A DNA stretch of 64,000 nt from Evansella clarkii (lineage in GTDB: Bacteria > Bacillota > Bacilli > Bacillales > Salisediminibacteriaceae), in contig NZ_KV917376.1 of NCBI RefSeq assembly GCF_002019695.1, positions 3,128,040-3,192,039 of the forward strand, read 5' to 3'. The position numbers and the translations under genes are program-made. Positions 41,450-50,684 of the stretch are shown here, in pieces. Each line of letters starts with the position of its first letter. Positions within the stretch are counted from its first letter, which is position 1. The notes under the pieces were generated by a model. That model did no database searches, was not told the DNA's origin, and worked only from the letters and a program-made list of their open reading frames with translations.

Positions 41450-41870
41450 TGTCGCTTAAAGACAACCACTGATGTTTGAGTAATCGCTGCATCATTATGA
41501 TGTAGAGGAAAGTCCATGCTCGCACAGTCTGAGATGGCTGTAGTGTTCGTGCCTGGCGAAGTCATAAGCCAGGGTAGTCCGGTTTTTTACTGGGCTAACG
41601 GCAGGGAAAGCACCTAAGTCCTTATGGATATGGGGCGAATACCTTGAAAGTGCCACAGTGACGAAGTCTGGTTAGAAATGGCCAGAGTGGAACGAGGTAA
41701 ACCCCACGAGTGAGAAACCCAAAATTTGGTAGGGGCATCCCCAGGAAGGAAATGAACGGAATGGGGAACAGACAGATGTCTGTAGACAGATGATTGCTGC
41801 CCGAGTCCGAGGTTTGACAGCCGCTTGCAGGACGACGGTACAGAACATGGCTTACAAAACAAAAGTGGCG
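41450..41870 (+). ncRNA. rnpB: RNase P RNA, type B
   Basis: Catalytic RNA that matures tRNA 5' ends. Conserved blocks are near-identical to the B. subtilis RNA: GTAATCGCTGCA, AGAGGAAAGTCCATGCTCGC, GTGTTCGTGCCTGGCGAAG, GAAAGTGCCACAGTGACGAA, GTAAACCCCACGAGTGAGAA and TAGATGATTGCTGCC-like sequence, ending in ACAGAACATGGCTTACA. P1 forms between CCACT-ga-TGTTT (41466 on) and AAACA-aa-AGTGG (ending 41868). Mature ends are therefore about 41465 and 41869. Promoter and terminator are present. Confidence 0.97.
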
Positions 41871-41895
41871 TCATATTGATTTAATCAGTAAACGG

Positions 41896-41928
41896 ACTCT
41901 GCAGCTTCTCAGGCTGCGGAGTTTTTTC
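41896..41928 (+). terminator. Terminator of rnpB
   Basis: ACTCTGCAGC / GCTGCGGAGT stem (one T-G pair), then TTTTTTC. Confidence 0.9.
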
Positions 41929-42065
41929 TTTATTTTATGAGGATGGTGGGTAATTGGGGTATGGTATTGGACAGCGGATTTTGATAATTGCACCGCTATT
42001 ACGTTATTCGTGAATTTGGGTTCATCTATATGCAGGTGTTGGAATTTGTTTGTTCGATTAAAGGG

Positions 42066-42715
42066 TTTGCTGGACAAATATTTGGAGAATCGGCCTGATT
42101 TGTCCAGAATAAATGATTTGCTGGACAAATTCCGCATCAAATGGATAAATTTGTCCGGAATAACTCCCTATTTTTAACATTGATTACATAATTAGTATTT
42201 ATCCTGGGCGATTATTTGGAGAATCGGCTTGATTTGTCCAGAATAAGGAGTTTGCTGGACAAATATCGGAGGCAATGAGCAAATTTGTCCAGAGTATATG
42301 ATTTGCTGGACAAATTCCCAAAGAAACTCTCAAATTTGTCCAGAGTAGAATCCTTTTTTTTAGCGATAATTACATAATTAGTATATTTTCTGCGCAATTA
42401 TTTGGAGAATCGGCTTGATTTGTCCAGAATAAGGAGTTTGCTGGACAAATATCGGAGGCAATGAGCAAATTTGTCCAGAGTATATGATTTGCTGGACAAA
42501 TTCCCAAAGAAACTCTCAAATTTGTCCAGAGTAGAATCCTTTTTTTTAGCGATAATTACATAATTAGTATATTTTCTGCGCAATTATTTGGAGAATCGGC
42601 TTGATTTGTCCAGAATAAGGAGTTTGCTGGACAAATATCGGAGGCAATGAGCAAATTTGTCCAGAGTATATGATTTGCTGGACAAATTCCTCCTCAAAAG
42701 AAAAGATTTGTCCAG
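42066..42715. repeat. Nested array: 51-bp hairpin units inside 186-bp tandem repeats
   Basis: Fills most of the gap between rnpB and ypsC. The core is a perfect 10-bp inverted repeat, ATTTGTCCAG-N13-CTGGACAAAT, separated from the next by an 18-bp spacer (51-bp unit). Units are packed into a 186-bp block repeated in tandem from 42211, 42397 and 42583: the first two are identical over 186 bp, the third breaks off after about 107 bp. An older, diverged block (about 42075-42210) is about 136 bp, shorter by one 51-bp unit. Identity of neighbours shows recent expansion. The repeated 61-codon minus-strand frames in it are by-products. Confidence 0.93.
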
Positions 42716-42929
42716 ATTCGATGACCAACCAGCAAATTTAAAACGCACAATCGCGTCTCAATAAGGAAGACCACATATCGTCCAAGTTTTTCTTTAGTTA
42801 TACAGACGAAAATAGGAAAAGCTAAGAAAACATGTTACGATAACAAAGGTGTTTTTATACTGCTGCTGCAGATGAATATAAACCTCAGGAAATCATACAT
42901 AAAATTCAATTAAACAAGGAGGAGTTGCA

Positions 42930-44072
42930 TTGAATTCAGTAACATTAATCGCTACAGCGGCGATGGGACTGGAATCTATCGTTGCTGATGAAGTCAAGGC
43001 GCTCGGTTATACGGATATCAAAGTAGAGAACGGGAAGGTTATTTTTGAAGCAGATCCATCAGGTATTGCGAGGGCTAATCTCTGGCTCAGAACAGCTGAC
43101 CGGGTAAAGCTTCTCGTTGGGGAATTTAAGGCCCTGAGCTTTGAGGAGCTGTTTGAACAGACGAAAGCACTGCCGTGGAATGAATATATATCAGAAGACG
43201 CGGAATTTCCGGTTATCGGCCGTTCTGTAAAATCAAAGCTTTTCAGTATTTCCGACTGCCAGGCGATCGTTAAAAAAGCTGTGGTGGAAAGCTTAAAGCA
43301 GCAATACCATGTACAATGGTTCGAAGAAAAAGGGCCGCTGCAGAGAATTGAAGTTGCCCTTCATAAAGATATAGCCCAGCTCACAATCGATACGAGCGGG
43401 ACAGGCCTTCATAAACGGGGCTACAGGTATCTTCATAATGAAGCTCCATTAAAGGAGACGCTTGCTGCAGCTCTAATAAAGCTTACGAAGTGGAATCCTG
43501 ACAGGCCGTTCGTTGACCCATTCTGCGGTTCAGGAACATTGCCAATCGAAGCAGCAATGATTGGTCAGAACATCGCTCCAGGCATCAACAGGGAGTTCGC
43601 CTTTGAAAACTGGTCCTGGTATGAACAACGCTGGTTTGACGCTGCTCTTGAGGAAGCGGAGGATCTGGCGAAGTATGATCAGCCTCTGGATATCGAAGGT
43701 TTTGATATTGATCATAATATGATTGAGCTTGCGTCCAATAATGCTATGGAGGCTGGATTTCCTGATCAAATTAAGTTTAAACAGATGCAGGCAAAGGATT
43801 TCCGGACAACCAAAGACTACGGAGTCATCGTAGGAAACCCGCCATATGGCGAACGGATGCAGGAGAGAAAATATGTAGAAAAGCTTTACAGAGAAATGGG
43901 AGAAACATTCCGCCCTCTTGATACATGGTCCGTTTATGTGATTACTTCCAACGAAGACTTTGAAGAACTTTACGGAGCTAAAGCTACAAAGAAACGTAAG
44001 CTCTACAATGGGAATATTAAAACAGACTATTATCAGTATTGGGGAAAACGCCCGCCGCGGAATAAAAATTAA
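42930..44072 (+). CDS. ypsC: THUMP-domain rRNA guanine-N2-methyltransferase (YpsC, RlmL/RlmK type)
   Basis: 380 residues. N-terminal THUMP RNA-binding region (about 60-160), then a Rossmann methyltransferase: DPFCGSGTLPIEAAMI is the SAM motif, GFDIDHNMIELASNNAM binds the ribose, and GNPPYGERMQ is the NPPY catalytic motif of N-methyltransferases acting on guanine. It probably methylates 23S rRNA. TTG start with AAGGAGGAG. In B. subtilis it lies beside rnpB; here the hairpin array separates them. Confidence 0.93.
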   Translation: MNSVTLIATAAMGLESIVADEVKALGYTDIKVENGKVIFEADPSGIARANLWLRTADRVKLLVGEFKALSFEELFEQTKALPWNEYISEDAEFPVIGRSVKSKLFSISDCQAIVKKAVVESLKQQYHVQWFEEKGPLQRIEVALHKDIAQLTIDTSGTGLHKRGYRYLHNEAPLKETLAAALIKLTKWNPDRPFVDPFCGSGTLPIEAAMIGQNIAPGINREFAFENWSWYEQRWFDAALEEAEDLAKYDQPLDIEGFDIDHNMIELASNNAMEAGFPDQIKFKQMQAKDFRTTKDYGVIVGNPPYGERMQERKYVEKLYREMGETFRPLDTWSVYVITSNEDFEELYGAKATKKRKLYNGNIKTDYYQYWGKRPPRNKN

Positions 44073-44092
44073 AGATATTCGCCTTAAGAAAA

Positions 44093-44124
44093 GGGTCGTC
44101 TGAAGACTTGCAGACGACTCTTTT
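44093..44124 (+). terminator. Terminator of ypsC
   Basis: GGGTCGTCTG / CAGACGACTC stem (one G-T pair), then TTTT. The word GTCGTCTG/GCCGTCTG recurs at about 44147 and 44200 in the same 365-bp gap, which otherwise holds only the moaA promoter. Confidence 0.8.
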
Positions 44125-44384
44125 GGACATGGTGGAAGGTAAAATGGTCGTCTGGAAGCCTTAGAACGATGTTTTTGTTAAAGAGAGATAATGAAACGGC
44201 CGTCTGTCATCCTTTACGCTCGTTATAAAGAATTTTTTTCGTTCTCCCGATCGCTTCTTTTAAAAAATAATTATTTCACGTATCGTATTACCGTTCAAAA
44301 AACAAAAAAACTAACTCCAGAGCCATCAATAAAATAGCCATGCACCATGCATATAGTGTAAATAAGAAAGTTTTGTGAACCCCC

Positions 44385-44414
44385 TTGTATATTCAAATTC
44401 CCAGGACGTATAAT
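44385..44414 (+). promoter_or_regulatory. Promoter of moaA
   Basis: -35 TTGTAT (44385-44390), 18-bp spacer, -10 TATAAT (44409-44414), 23 bp before the moaA ATG. Confidence 0.6.
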
Positions 44415-44437
44415 GGTACTACCAGGGGGGAATTGTT

Positions 44438-45457
44438 ATGGAAACAAAACTAAAGGACAAATTAGGCAGACCTTTAAGGGATTTGCGCATCTCGGTTACA
44501 GACCGATGTAATTTTCGCTGCCGTTACTGCATGCCTCCGGAAATTTTCGATAAAAATTTTAAATTTTTACCTAAGCCTGAAGTACTCTCTTTTGAAGAGA
44601 TTACGCACTTAACAAAGCTTTTCGTAAAAATGAGTGATATAAAAAAACTTCGTATTACAGGTGGAGAACCGCTAATGCGGCAAAACCTCGTTCGATTGAT
44701 TGATATGCTGAACAGTATTGAAGGCATTGAAGATATAGCAATGACTACTAACGGATCACTGCTTCCTAAGTATGCAGAAGATCTGAAAGCAGCAGGACTC
44801 AAACGAGTAACTGTGAGTCTGGACTGCCTTAACGACGAAAAATTCAGGTATATTAACGGCCGGAATGTCGGTGTACAAAAAATTCTTGATGGCATAGAAG
44901 CAGCACAAAAGGCCGGACTTGGCGTTAAAATGAATATGGTAGTAAAACGTGGAATGAATGAAGAAGACATTCTTCCAATGGCTCGCTATTTCAAAGACAC
45001 AGGTGTTATTTTAAGATATATAGAATTTATGGATGTTGGAAACTCTAATGGCTGGAAACTTGATAATGTTGTCAGTAAAAAAGAGATATTCTCCATAATT
45101 AACGAAGAAATGCCAATTGAGCCCCTTGATGCCAACTATACAGGTGAAGTGGCAACAAGATACCGCTACAAAGATAACGGGAATGAGATAGGAATTATTT
45201 CCTCAGTAACAGATGCATTTTGTTCTTCCTGTTCAAGAATCAGGCTGTCAGCTGACGGAAAGCTTGTAACATGCCTGTTCGCTTCCGGAGGCCATGATAT
45301 CAGAGATGTATTGAGGTCCGGAGTGGGAGACGAAGCTGTAATGCAAAAAATAAGTGATGTGTGGGAAGGCAGAGATGACCAGTACTCGGTCGAACGCCTG
45401 AAGTATACAGATAAAGGGCAGATCAGAAAAATCGAGATGTCCCATATTGGCGGATAA
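44438..45457 (+). CDS. moaA: GTP 3',8-cyclase MoaA
   Basis: 339 residues. Radical-SAM enzyme of molybdenum cofactor synthesis. The first 4Fe-4S cluster is bound by Cys24-x3-Cys28-x2-Cys31 (CNFRCRYC), and GGEPL is the SAM-binding motif. The second cluster is bound by [18 protein letters not shown]. The C-terminal Gly-Gly needed for catalysis is present (HIGG). ATG with AGGGGGGAA. No moaB, moaC, moaD or moeA lies in the window, so it stands alone between terminators; the rest of the pathway must be elsewhere. Confidence 0.96.
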   Translation: METKLKDKLGRPLRDLRISVTDRCNFRCRYCMPPEIFDKNFKFLPKPEVLSFEEITHLTKLFVKMSDIKKLRITGGEPLMRQNLVRLIDMLNSIEGIEDIAMTTNGSLLPKYAEDLKAAGLKRVTVSLDCLNDEKFRYINGRNVGVQKILDGIEAAQKAGLGVKMNMVVKRGMNEEDILPMARYFKDTGVILRYIEFMDVGNSNGWKLDNVVSKKEIFSIINEEMPIEPLDANYTGEVATRYRYKDNGNEIGIISSVTDAFCSSCSRIRLSADGKLVTCLFASGGHDIRDVLRSGVGDEAVMQKISDVWEGRDDQYSVERLKYTDKGQIRKIEMSHIGG

Positions 45458-45463
45458 ATACAA

Positions 45464-45490
45464 ACGGGCGCAGAAATGCGCCCGTTTTTT
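45464..45490 (+). terminator. Terminator of moaA
   Basis: ACGGGCGC / GCGCCCGT perfect 8-bp stem with a 6-nt loop, then TTTTTT. Confidence 0.93.
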
Positions 45491-45523
45491 ATAACAGATC
45501 AGAAAGTATAACATCCCACGATA

Positions 45524-45790
45524 GTTGTCTAGCTCCAGCGACGAGCGTTTACATCACGAGTATGCTTCGAGTTGTCTCGACGGATACGCCCCAAAGCGCT
45601 ACTAGAAGAGGAAGAGACAGCTACTCGAGGTCACTTCAGGCATTTCAGAAGCCAAAGAGCGGCTTCTATCAAAGTCCTTCCAGTGCTTGGACCTGCGATT
45701 ACTCGGTCCAGGTAAAGAGTGCTCCTGCGGTTACTCGTCGCAGGTAAAGAGTGTCGCTCGTGACCAAGGCGCTTGCACTTTTCTTTATAA
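45524..45790. repeat. Dispersed Bacillaceae-type intergenic repeat
   Basis: About 267 bp from GTTGTCTAGCTCCAGCGACG to GGCGCTTGCACTTTTCTTTA. These end words resemble a TAGCTCCAGCGCC...GGCGCTTGCGCTTTTC repeat I remember from many Bacillus genomes. The interior contains GCTTCGAGTTGTCTCGACG (45564-45582) and AGAGGAAGAGACA (45607-45619), shared with the repeat at 11817-12025, and local repeats GGACCTGCGATTACTCGGTC / CCTGCGGTTACTCGTCGC. Its end overlaps the last codon of the HesB-like gene. Confidence 0.75.
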
Positions 45791-46087
45791 AGGATTAATC
45801 ACATTATCAATCTTTGGGTTATCAAATGTGAGCTCCTGCATATCTTCATCGAAATCTATTGTCATTCCGTCAAAATACCAGATTTCTTCGTCTGAAACAG
45901 AAAAGACGAGGCCACCTGACGTAACTTCTGTATAATCCCCATCGGGACGCCCCTTTTTAACACCGGCCGAGAATCCTCCTGAACCGATGCCTCCTACCCG
46001 GACAAAGAGGGCAAGGACATCACCTTCCTTCAAGCTCATTTCCTTTTTATATAAGTTTGCTGCATTTTCTGTAATTGTTAGTTGCAT
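45785..46087 (-). CDS. yneR: HesB-like protein (YneR family)
   Basis: 100 residues. HesB/IscA-like fold: LTITENAANLYKKEM at the N-terminus, LFVRVGGIGSGGFSAGV in place of the usual Cys-containing loop, and SGGLVFSVSDEEIWYFDGM. The three Cys of true A-type iron-sulfur carriers are absent, as in B. subtilis YneR, so it is unlikely to carry clusters in the standard way. The ATG at 46087 follows GGAGG; six upstream codons in frame are not used. The stop lies at the edge of a dispersed repeat. Confidence 0.82.
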   Translation of the reverse strand: MQLTITENAANLYKKEMSLKEGDVLALFVRVGGIGSGGFSAGVKKGRPDGDYTEVTSGGLVFSVSDEEIWYFDGMTIDFDEDMQELTFDNPKIDNVINPL

Positions 46088-46226
46088 GCCGGAACACCTC
46101 CTCACGCTATCGTATAGTAATCAGCTCCAGCGGGCAAGAAATTCTGATACTAAATGGACCATATCATGTATAATATGGAATGGGATAAGAATTTGCAATA
46201 CAAGATATCTGAAAGGGGAGATAGTT

Positions 46227-47744
46227 TTGACAGCAGATGTACATAAACTCGAGCATCAATTTCGCGATTATGTTAAGAAAATAGTGAACTACAACGAGGC
46301 GATCGGCGTGATCGCGTGGGATTTAAGAACAGGCGCGCCTAAAAAGGGAGTAAGCCAGAGGTCAGCTGTCCTTGGGACGTTATCCTCTGAGGTTTTCCGT
46401 ATGGGCACCTCGGAAGAGATGAAACAGTATATTGCCGAGCTGAAAGACGAGACTGTCTGGAACAGCCTGGATGAAGTGACAAAAGGAACAGTAGTGGAAG
46501 TAGAACGGAATCTTAATAAGCTTAAAAATATTCCGGAAAAAGAGTACGAGGAATATGTGGTTCTGACTGCTAATGCTGAATCTGTCTGGGCGGAAGCTAA
46601 GGAAAAGCAGGATTTTTCCATGTTCCAGCCTTATCTGGAGAAGATCGTGGAGTTTAACAGAAAATACGTGGACTGGGTAGGCTATGAAGGCAATAAATAT
46701 AACACTTTACTTGATGATTATGAGCCAGGGCTTTCTGTCGATGTAATTGACAAAGTATTCGGGCAGCTGAAGGAAGAGATCGTTCCATTAGTAAAAGCTG
46801 TAACTGAATCTTCAAAACAGCCTGAAACAGGCTTCTTGTTTAAGCATTTCCCTGCAGATAAACAAGAAGCACTGAGCAAGGAAATACTTAAGAGCATGCA
46901 GTATGACTTTGACGCCGGGCGTCTTGACACAACTGTACATCCATTTGCCATCGGGTTAAACCCAGGGGATGTGCGGGTGACAACTAAATATGATGAAAAA
47001 GATTTCAGAACAGCTGTTTTTGGAACGATTCATGAAGGTGGGCATGCACTTTACGAACAAAACATTGATGAAAAGTTTGTCGGCACCCCTTTAGCAACAG
47101 GGACGTCGATGGGCATCCACGAATCGCAGTCTTTATTCTGGGAAAACTTTGTTGGAAGAAACAAAGCGTTCTGGGAGAAAAATTACAGCCTCCTGAAGGA
47201 GTATGCACCTGAACAGTTTAATAATATTGATCTGGATGCCTTTTACCGGGGGATCAATGTGGCCGGACCGTCCTTCATCCGGATTGAGGCGGATGAGATG
47301 ACTTATTCTCTCCATATTATCCTTCGTTATGAGCTGGAAAAAGCGTTGATTAACGGAGAACTGGAAGTGAAAGACCTTCCGGAAGCGTGGAATGATAAAA
47401 TGGAAGAACTCCTTGGCATCCGGCCTGAAAACGACGGAGAAGGGGTACTTCAGGATGTACACTGGGCCGGCGGATCGTTCGGATACTTCCCGTCTTATGC
47501 TCTTGGCTATGTGTACGCCGCACAGCTCAAGAATGCAATGGATAAGGATCTCCCTGATTATGAGGAGCTGCTTCGGGAGGGGGAGCTTGCTAAGGTGAAA
47601 GAGTGGATGACGAAAAATGTCCACCAGTACGGGAAAAGCAAAAAACCTCTGGAAATTTTGAAAGCAACAACAGGGGAAGGTGTCAATGCGTCTTACCTGA
47701 TTAAATATTTAAAAGAGAAATACAGCAAGGTGTATGAATTATAA
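46227..47744 (+). CDS. ypwA: M32 carboxypeptidase (thermostable carboxypeptidase, YpwA)
   Basis: 505 residues. Zinc metallocarboxypeptidase removing C-terminal residues from peptides. The HExxH zinc motif is HEGGH (269-273), with the downstream HESQSLFWENFVG glutamate ligand and DVRVTTKYDEKDF, all M32 hallmarks. The TTG at 46227 follows AAAGGGGAG six bases upstream and gives the YpwA N-terminus; the frame open to 45987 runs antisense through yneR and is rejected. Cytosolic, monocistronic. Confidence 0.94.
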   Translation: MTADVHKLEHQFRDYVKKIVNYNEAIGVIAWDLRTGAPKKGVSQRSAVLGTLSSEVFRMGTSEEMKQYIAELKDETVWNSLDEVTKGTVVEVERNLNKLKNIPEKEYEEYVVLTANAESVWAEAKEKQDFSMFQPYLEKIVEFNRKYVDWVGYEGNKYNTLLDDYEPGLSVDVIDKVFGQLKEEIVPLVKAVTESSKQPETGFLFKHFPADKQEALSKEILKSMQYDFDAGRLDTTVHPFAIGLNPGDVRVTTKYDEKDFRTAVFGTIHEGGHALYEQNIDEKFVGTPLATGTSMGIHESQSLFWENFVGRNKAFWEKNYSLLKEYAPEQFNNIDLDAFYRGINVAGPSFIRIEADEMTYSLHIILRYELEKALINGELEVKDLPEAWNDKMEELLGIRPENDGEGVLQDVHWAGGSFGYFPSYALGYVYAAQLKNAMDKDLPDYEELLREGELAKVKEWMTKNVHQYGKSKKPLEILKATTGEGVNASYLIKYLKEKYSKVYEL

Positions 47745-47759
47745 TTAATTCCTTTGTAT

Positions 47760-47785
47760 GCCGCCGCTCTATGTGGCGGCTTTTC
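47760..47785 (+). terminator. Terminator of ypwA
   Basis: GCCGCC / GGCGGC stem, 9-nt loop, then TTTTC. Confidence 0.8.
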
Positions 47786-48010
47786 AATATACCGATAGAA
47801 AATGGTCATTAAAATATTTCACATACCGTTCATATATTTCACAAAAAAACAAATCAAATCACCTAAAACAAGAAATAATAAACCAACTAAGTTTTAACAG
47901 CAAACAAATAGGTAATACAACCTATATATTTCTTTTTACACGAAAACCGCGCATACATACTACTAACTAACATGGCCTGGATTAAGTAAATGAAGGAGCT
48001 GAACAAATGA

Positions 48011-49066
48011 ATGATTGAGTTTTCAAATGTAAATAAATACTTCGATGATGGTGTTCAGGCAGTAAAAAATTTAAGTTTCACCGTTGAAGAAGGGGAATTT
48101 TTTGTTTTGATAGGGCCAAGCGGATGCGGAAAGACAACAACATTGAAAATGATAAACCGCTTAATTTCCCCTTCAGACGGCACGATTAAAATTAATGAAA
48201 AAAACATAGAGGAGACAGATATCAAAAGGCTTCGCTGGAATATAGGGTACGTATTGCAGCAAATCGCTCTCTTCCCCCATATGACTATTGAAGAAAATAT
48301 AGCAGTGGTGCCGGAACTTAAAAAGTGGGACAAAAAAAGGATCAGAAACAGAGTCAATGAGCTTCTCCGAATGGTTGGGCTTGAGCCGGATACATACAGA
48401 GACCGTAAACCGGCCGAGCTTTCAGGCGGGCAGCAGCAGCGCGTGGGAGTAGTAAGAGCTCTTGCCGGGGATCCGGACATTATTTTAATGGACGAGCCAT
48501 TCAGTGCATTGGATCCGATCAGCAGGGAACAGTTGCAGAAGGACATAAGAAAGCTTCAGAGCGAGATTAAGAAGACGATTGTATTTGTGACTCATGATAT
48601 GGATGAAGCTCTTTCCCTGGGGAGCCGGATTTGCCTCATGAAAGACGGGGAAGCTGTGCAAGTTGCCAAACCAGACGAACTAATAAACAACCCTGCGGAT
48701 GATTTTGTAAAGGAATTTCTCGGGGAAAGGACAGATCCTCTCAGTGCCCCGGCAGAAGAGGTGATGGATGCAGGGACAGCCAATTTATTTTTCATGGAGA
48801 ATTCCTTAAGGGGTCCGGCAGAGGAAGGAAAATACATACAAGATACAAATGGGCAATTTAAAGGAATTTATAATGGAAAAAGCGTGGAAGAATTCCCCTT
48901 TACCGCAGACAGAAAAACACCGCTCAGAGAAGTGCTGAGACAAATAGAATTATCGGGCAAAGAGCACATTCCGGTGATTGATGGCGAAAAAGTGGCTGGT
49001 ACTGTTTCCTACAAAAGTATCGCTCTTTTCCTTGCTGGTGAACAGGAAGGAGGAGCAGGCAGATGA
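48011..49066 (+). CDS. opuFA: Compatible-solute ABC transporter ATPase (OpuFA-like)
   Basis: 351 residues. ABC ATPase of the glycine betaine/carnitine/choline group: Walker A GPSGCGKT, signature LSGGQQQRVG, Walker B LMDEPFSALDP, H-loop THDMDEA. The C-terminal extension has one CBS-like segment (REVLRQIELSGKEHIPVIDG), typical of OpuCA/OpuFA. The start ATG 48011 aligns with OpuCA; AAGGAG lies 12 bp upstream. A 3-codon frame (ATG-AAT-GAT-TGA, 48006) overlaps it at the ideal ribosome spacing. Overlaps opuFB by 4 bp. Confidence 0.92.
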   Translation: MIEFSNVNKYFDDGVQAVKNLSFTVEEGEFFVLIGPSGCGKTTTLKMINRLISPSDGTIKINEKNIEETDIKRLRWNIGYVLQQIALFPHMTIEENIAVVPELKKWDKKRIRNRVNELLRMVGLEPDTYRDRKPAELSGGQQQRVGVVRALAGDPDIILMDEPFSALDPISREQLQKDIRKLQSEIKKTIVFVTHDMDEALSLGSRICLMKDGEAVQVAKPDELINNPADDFVKEFLGERTDPLSAPAEEVMDAGTANLFFMENSLRGPAEEGKYIQDTNGQFKGIYNGKSVEEFPFTADRKTPLREVLRQIELSGKEHIPVIDGEKVAGTVSYKSIALFLAGEQEGGAGR

Positions 49067-50604
49067 CAGAACATATTCATTTATTCTTTCAGCTGATGAA
49101 TGAGAGGCAGGACCTCTTAATCAATGCTTTGTGGGAGCATATTAATATGTCCCTTATATCCCTCCTTATCGCTGTTTTTATAGCTGTACCTTTAGGTATT
49201 CTCCTGACCAAAAAAGAAAGTGTTGCAGAGCCGGTTATCGGCACTTCAGCAGTGCTGCAGACGATACCGAGTCTCGCATTGCTTGGTTTTATGATCCCCC
49301 TCATTGGAATCGGGACAGTACCGGCAATTGTAGCCCTGACAGCTTATGCCCTTCTCCCTATATTAAGAAACACATATACGGGTATAAAAGAAGTAGATCC
49401 AGCATTGATGGAAGCGGCACGGGGAATGGGAATGGGAGATTATAAGCAGCTTCACAGAATACAGCTGCCTCTTGCTATGCCGATGATTATGGCTGGAATC
49501 CGGACATCTATGGTCCTCATTGTCGGTACCGCCACACTGGCTTCGCTTATTGGAGCTGGCGGTCTCGGAGATTTAATCATGCTTGGAATACAGAGATCCA
49601 ATAACTATTATATCCTGCTGGGAGCTATTCCAGCTGCAATGCTTGCGATCTTCTTTGATAGTATTCTTCGGTTTACTGAAAAGTTTTCGGGGAAATCTTT
49701 GAAACCGATCGGGGCTGTGATCCTTATTGCTCTTTTAACAGTAAGTACACCTGCTGTTACAGCAATGTTTGAGGATGGGGAAGAGAATACAATCGTGCTT
49801 GGGGGAAAGCTTGGGGCTGAGCCGGAAATAATTATTAATATGTATAAGCTCCTCATTGAACAGGATTCAAACCTTGAAGTGGATTTGGAACCTGGCCTTG
49901 GGGGCACAGACTTTGTTTTCCAGGCCTTGCAGTCAGGTGATGTAGATGGATATCTGGAGTTTACTGGAACAGCGATTACTGCATTTATGGATGAGGAGCC
50001 GGTAAGCAACGAATCAGAGGAAGCATTTGAACAAGCAAAACAGGGGATGGAAGAAGAGTTCAATATGATCTTTTTAGAACCTATGGAATACAATAATACG
50101 TATGCGTTAGCCGTGACCCGGGATATTGCGGAAGAATATGGTCTGGAAACCATCTCAGATCTTCAGGCTGTGGATGATCAGCTGACAGCAGGGTTTACTT
50201 ATGAATTTACGGACCGTTCTGATGGATATCCTGGAATACAGGAGTTGTACGGTATTGATTTTTCTGATATTCAGACAATGGATGCAGCGTTACGTTCCAG
50301 GGCTCTCGTATCTGAAGATGTGCACGTAATAGACGCTTATTCTACCGATGGATATTTAATCGAATATGATCTTGTCGTTTTAGAAGATGATTTACTTCTG
50401 TTCCCTCCTTATAATGGTGCGCCACTATTCAGGGCGGAGACTTTGGCAGAGCATCCTGAGCTGGAAGGTATTTTAAATCAGCTTGGGGGAAGGATTTCGG
50501 AAGAAGAAATGCAGCAGATGAACTACCGTGTGGATTATCAGGATGAAGATGCGGAAACTGTTGCAAGAGAGTTTCTTGTGCAGGAAGGATTATTGGAGGA
50601 GTAA
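49063..50604 (+). CDS. opuFB: Fused permease and substrate-binding protein (OpuFB-like)
   Basis: 513 residues. An ABC permease domain (about 1-210; ABC loop EAARGMGMGDYKQLHRIQLP) is fused to an extracytoplasmic OpuAC/ProX-type binding domain (about 240-513; LGAEPEIIINMYKLLIEQD, DGYLEFTGTAITAF, YSTDGYLIEYDLVVLEDD). Such TMD-SBP fusion with a single ATPase is the OpuF layout described from Bacillus infantis, importing glycine betaine and related osmoprotectants. The exact ligand cannot be read here. ATGA overlap with opuFA indicates coupled translation. Confidence 0.92.
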   Translation: MTEHIHLFFQLMNERQDLLINALWEHINMSLISLLIAVFIAVPLGILLTKKESVAEPVIGTSAVLQTIPSLALLGFMIPLIGIGTVPAIVALTAYALLPILRNTYTGIKEVDPALMEAARGMGMGDYKQLHRIQLPLAMPMIMAGIRTSMVLIVGTATLASLIGAGGLGDLIMLGIQRSNNYYILLGAIPAAMLAIFFDSILRFTEKFSGKSLKPIGAVILIALLTVSTPAVTAMFEDGEENTIVLGGKLGAEPEIIINMYKLLIEQDSNLEVDLEPGLGGTDFVFQALQSGDVDGYLEFTGTAITAFMDEEPVSNESEEAFEQAKQGMEEEFNMIFLEPMEYNNTYALAVTRDIAEEYGLETISDLQAVDDQLTAGFTYEFTDRSDGYPGIQELYGIDFSDIQTMDAALRSRALVSEDVHVIDAYSTDGYLIEYDLVVLEDDLLLFPPYNGAPLFRAETLAEHPELEGILNQLGGRISEEEMQQMNYRVDYQDEDAETVAREFLVQEGLLEE

Positions 50605-50684
50605 GTGGAATAATTGATAATGGATGAGCTTTTCCCTGGTTTAACAGGCGCTTATAAACCTGGGATAAGGGAGGGGGATGGACA

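Noticed and set aside
42212-42583. Two identical 61-codon minus-strand frames in tandem
   Set aside because: They follow from the 186-bp period (divisible by three) of the repeat array; no ribosome site, and composition mirrors the hairpin words.
42066-42715. CRISPR array
   Set aside because: The spacers between the ATTTGTCCAG/CTGGACAAAT words are themselves repeated, units alternate orientation, and no cas genes are in the window.
45987-46226. N-terminal extension of the M32 carboxypeptidase
   Set aside because: The open frame runs antisense through the HesB-like gene; the TTG at 46227 has the ribosome site and gives the family N-terminus.
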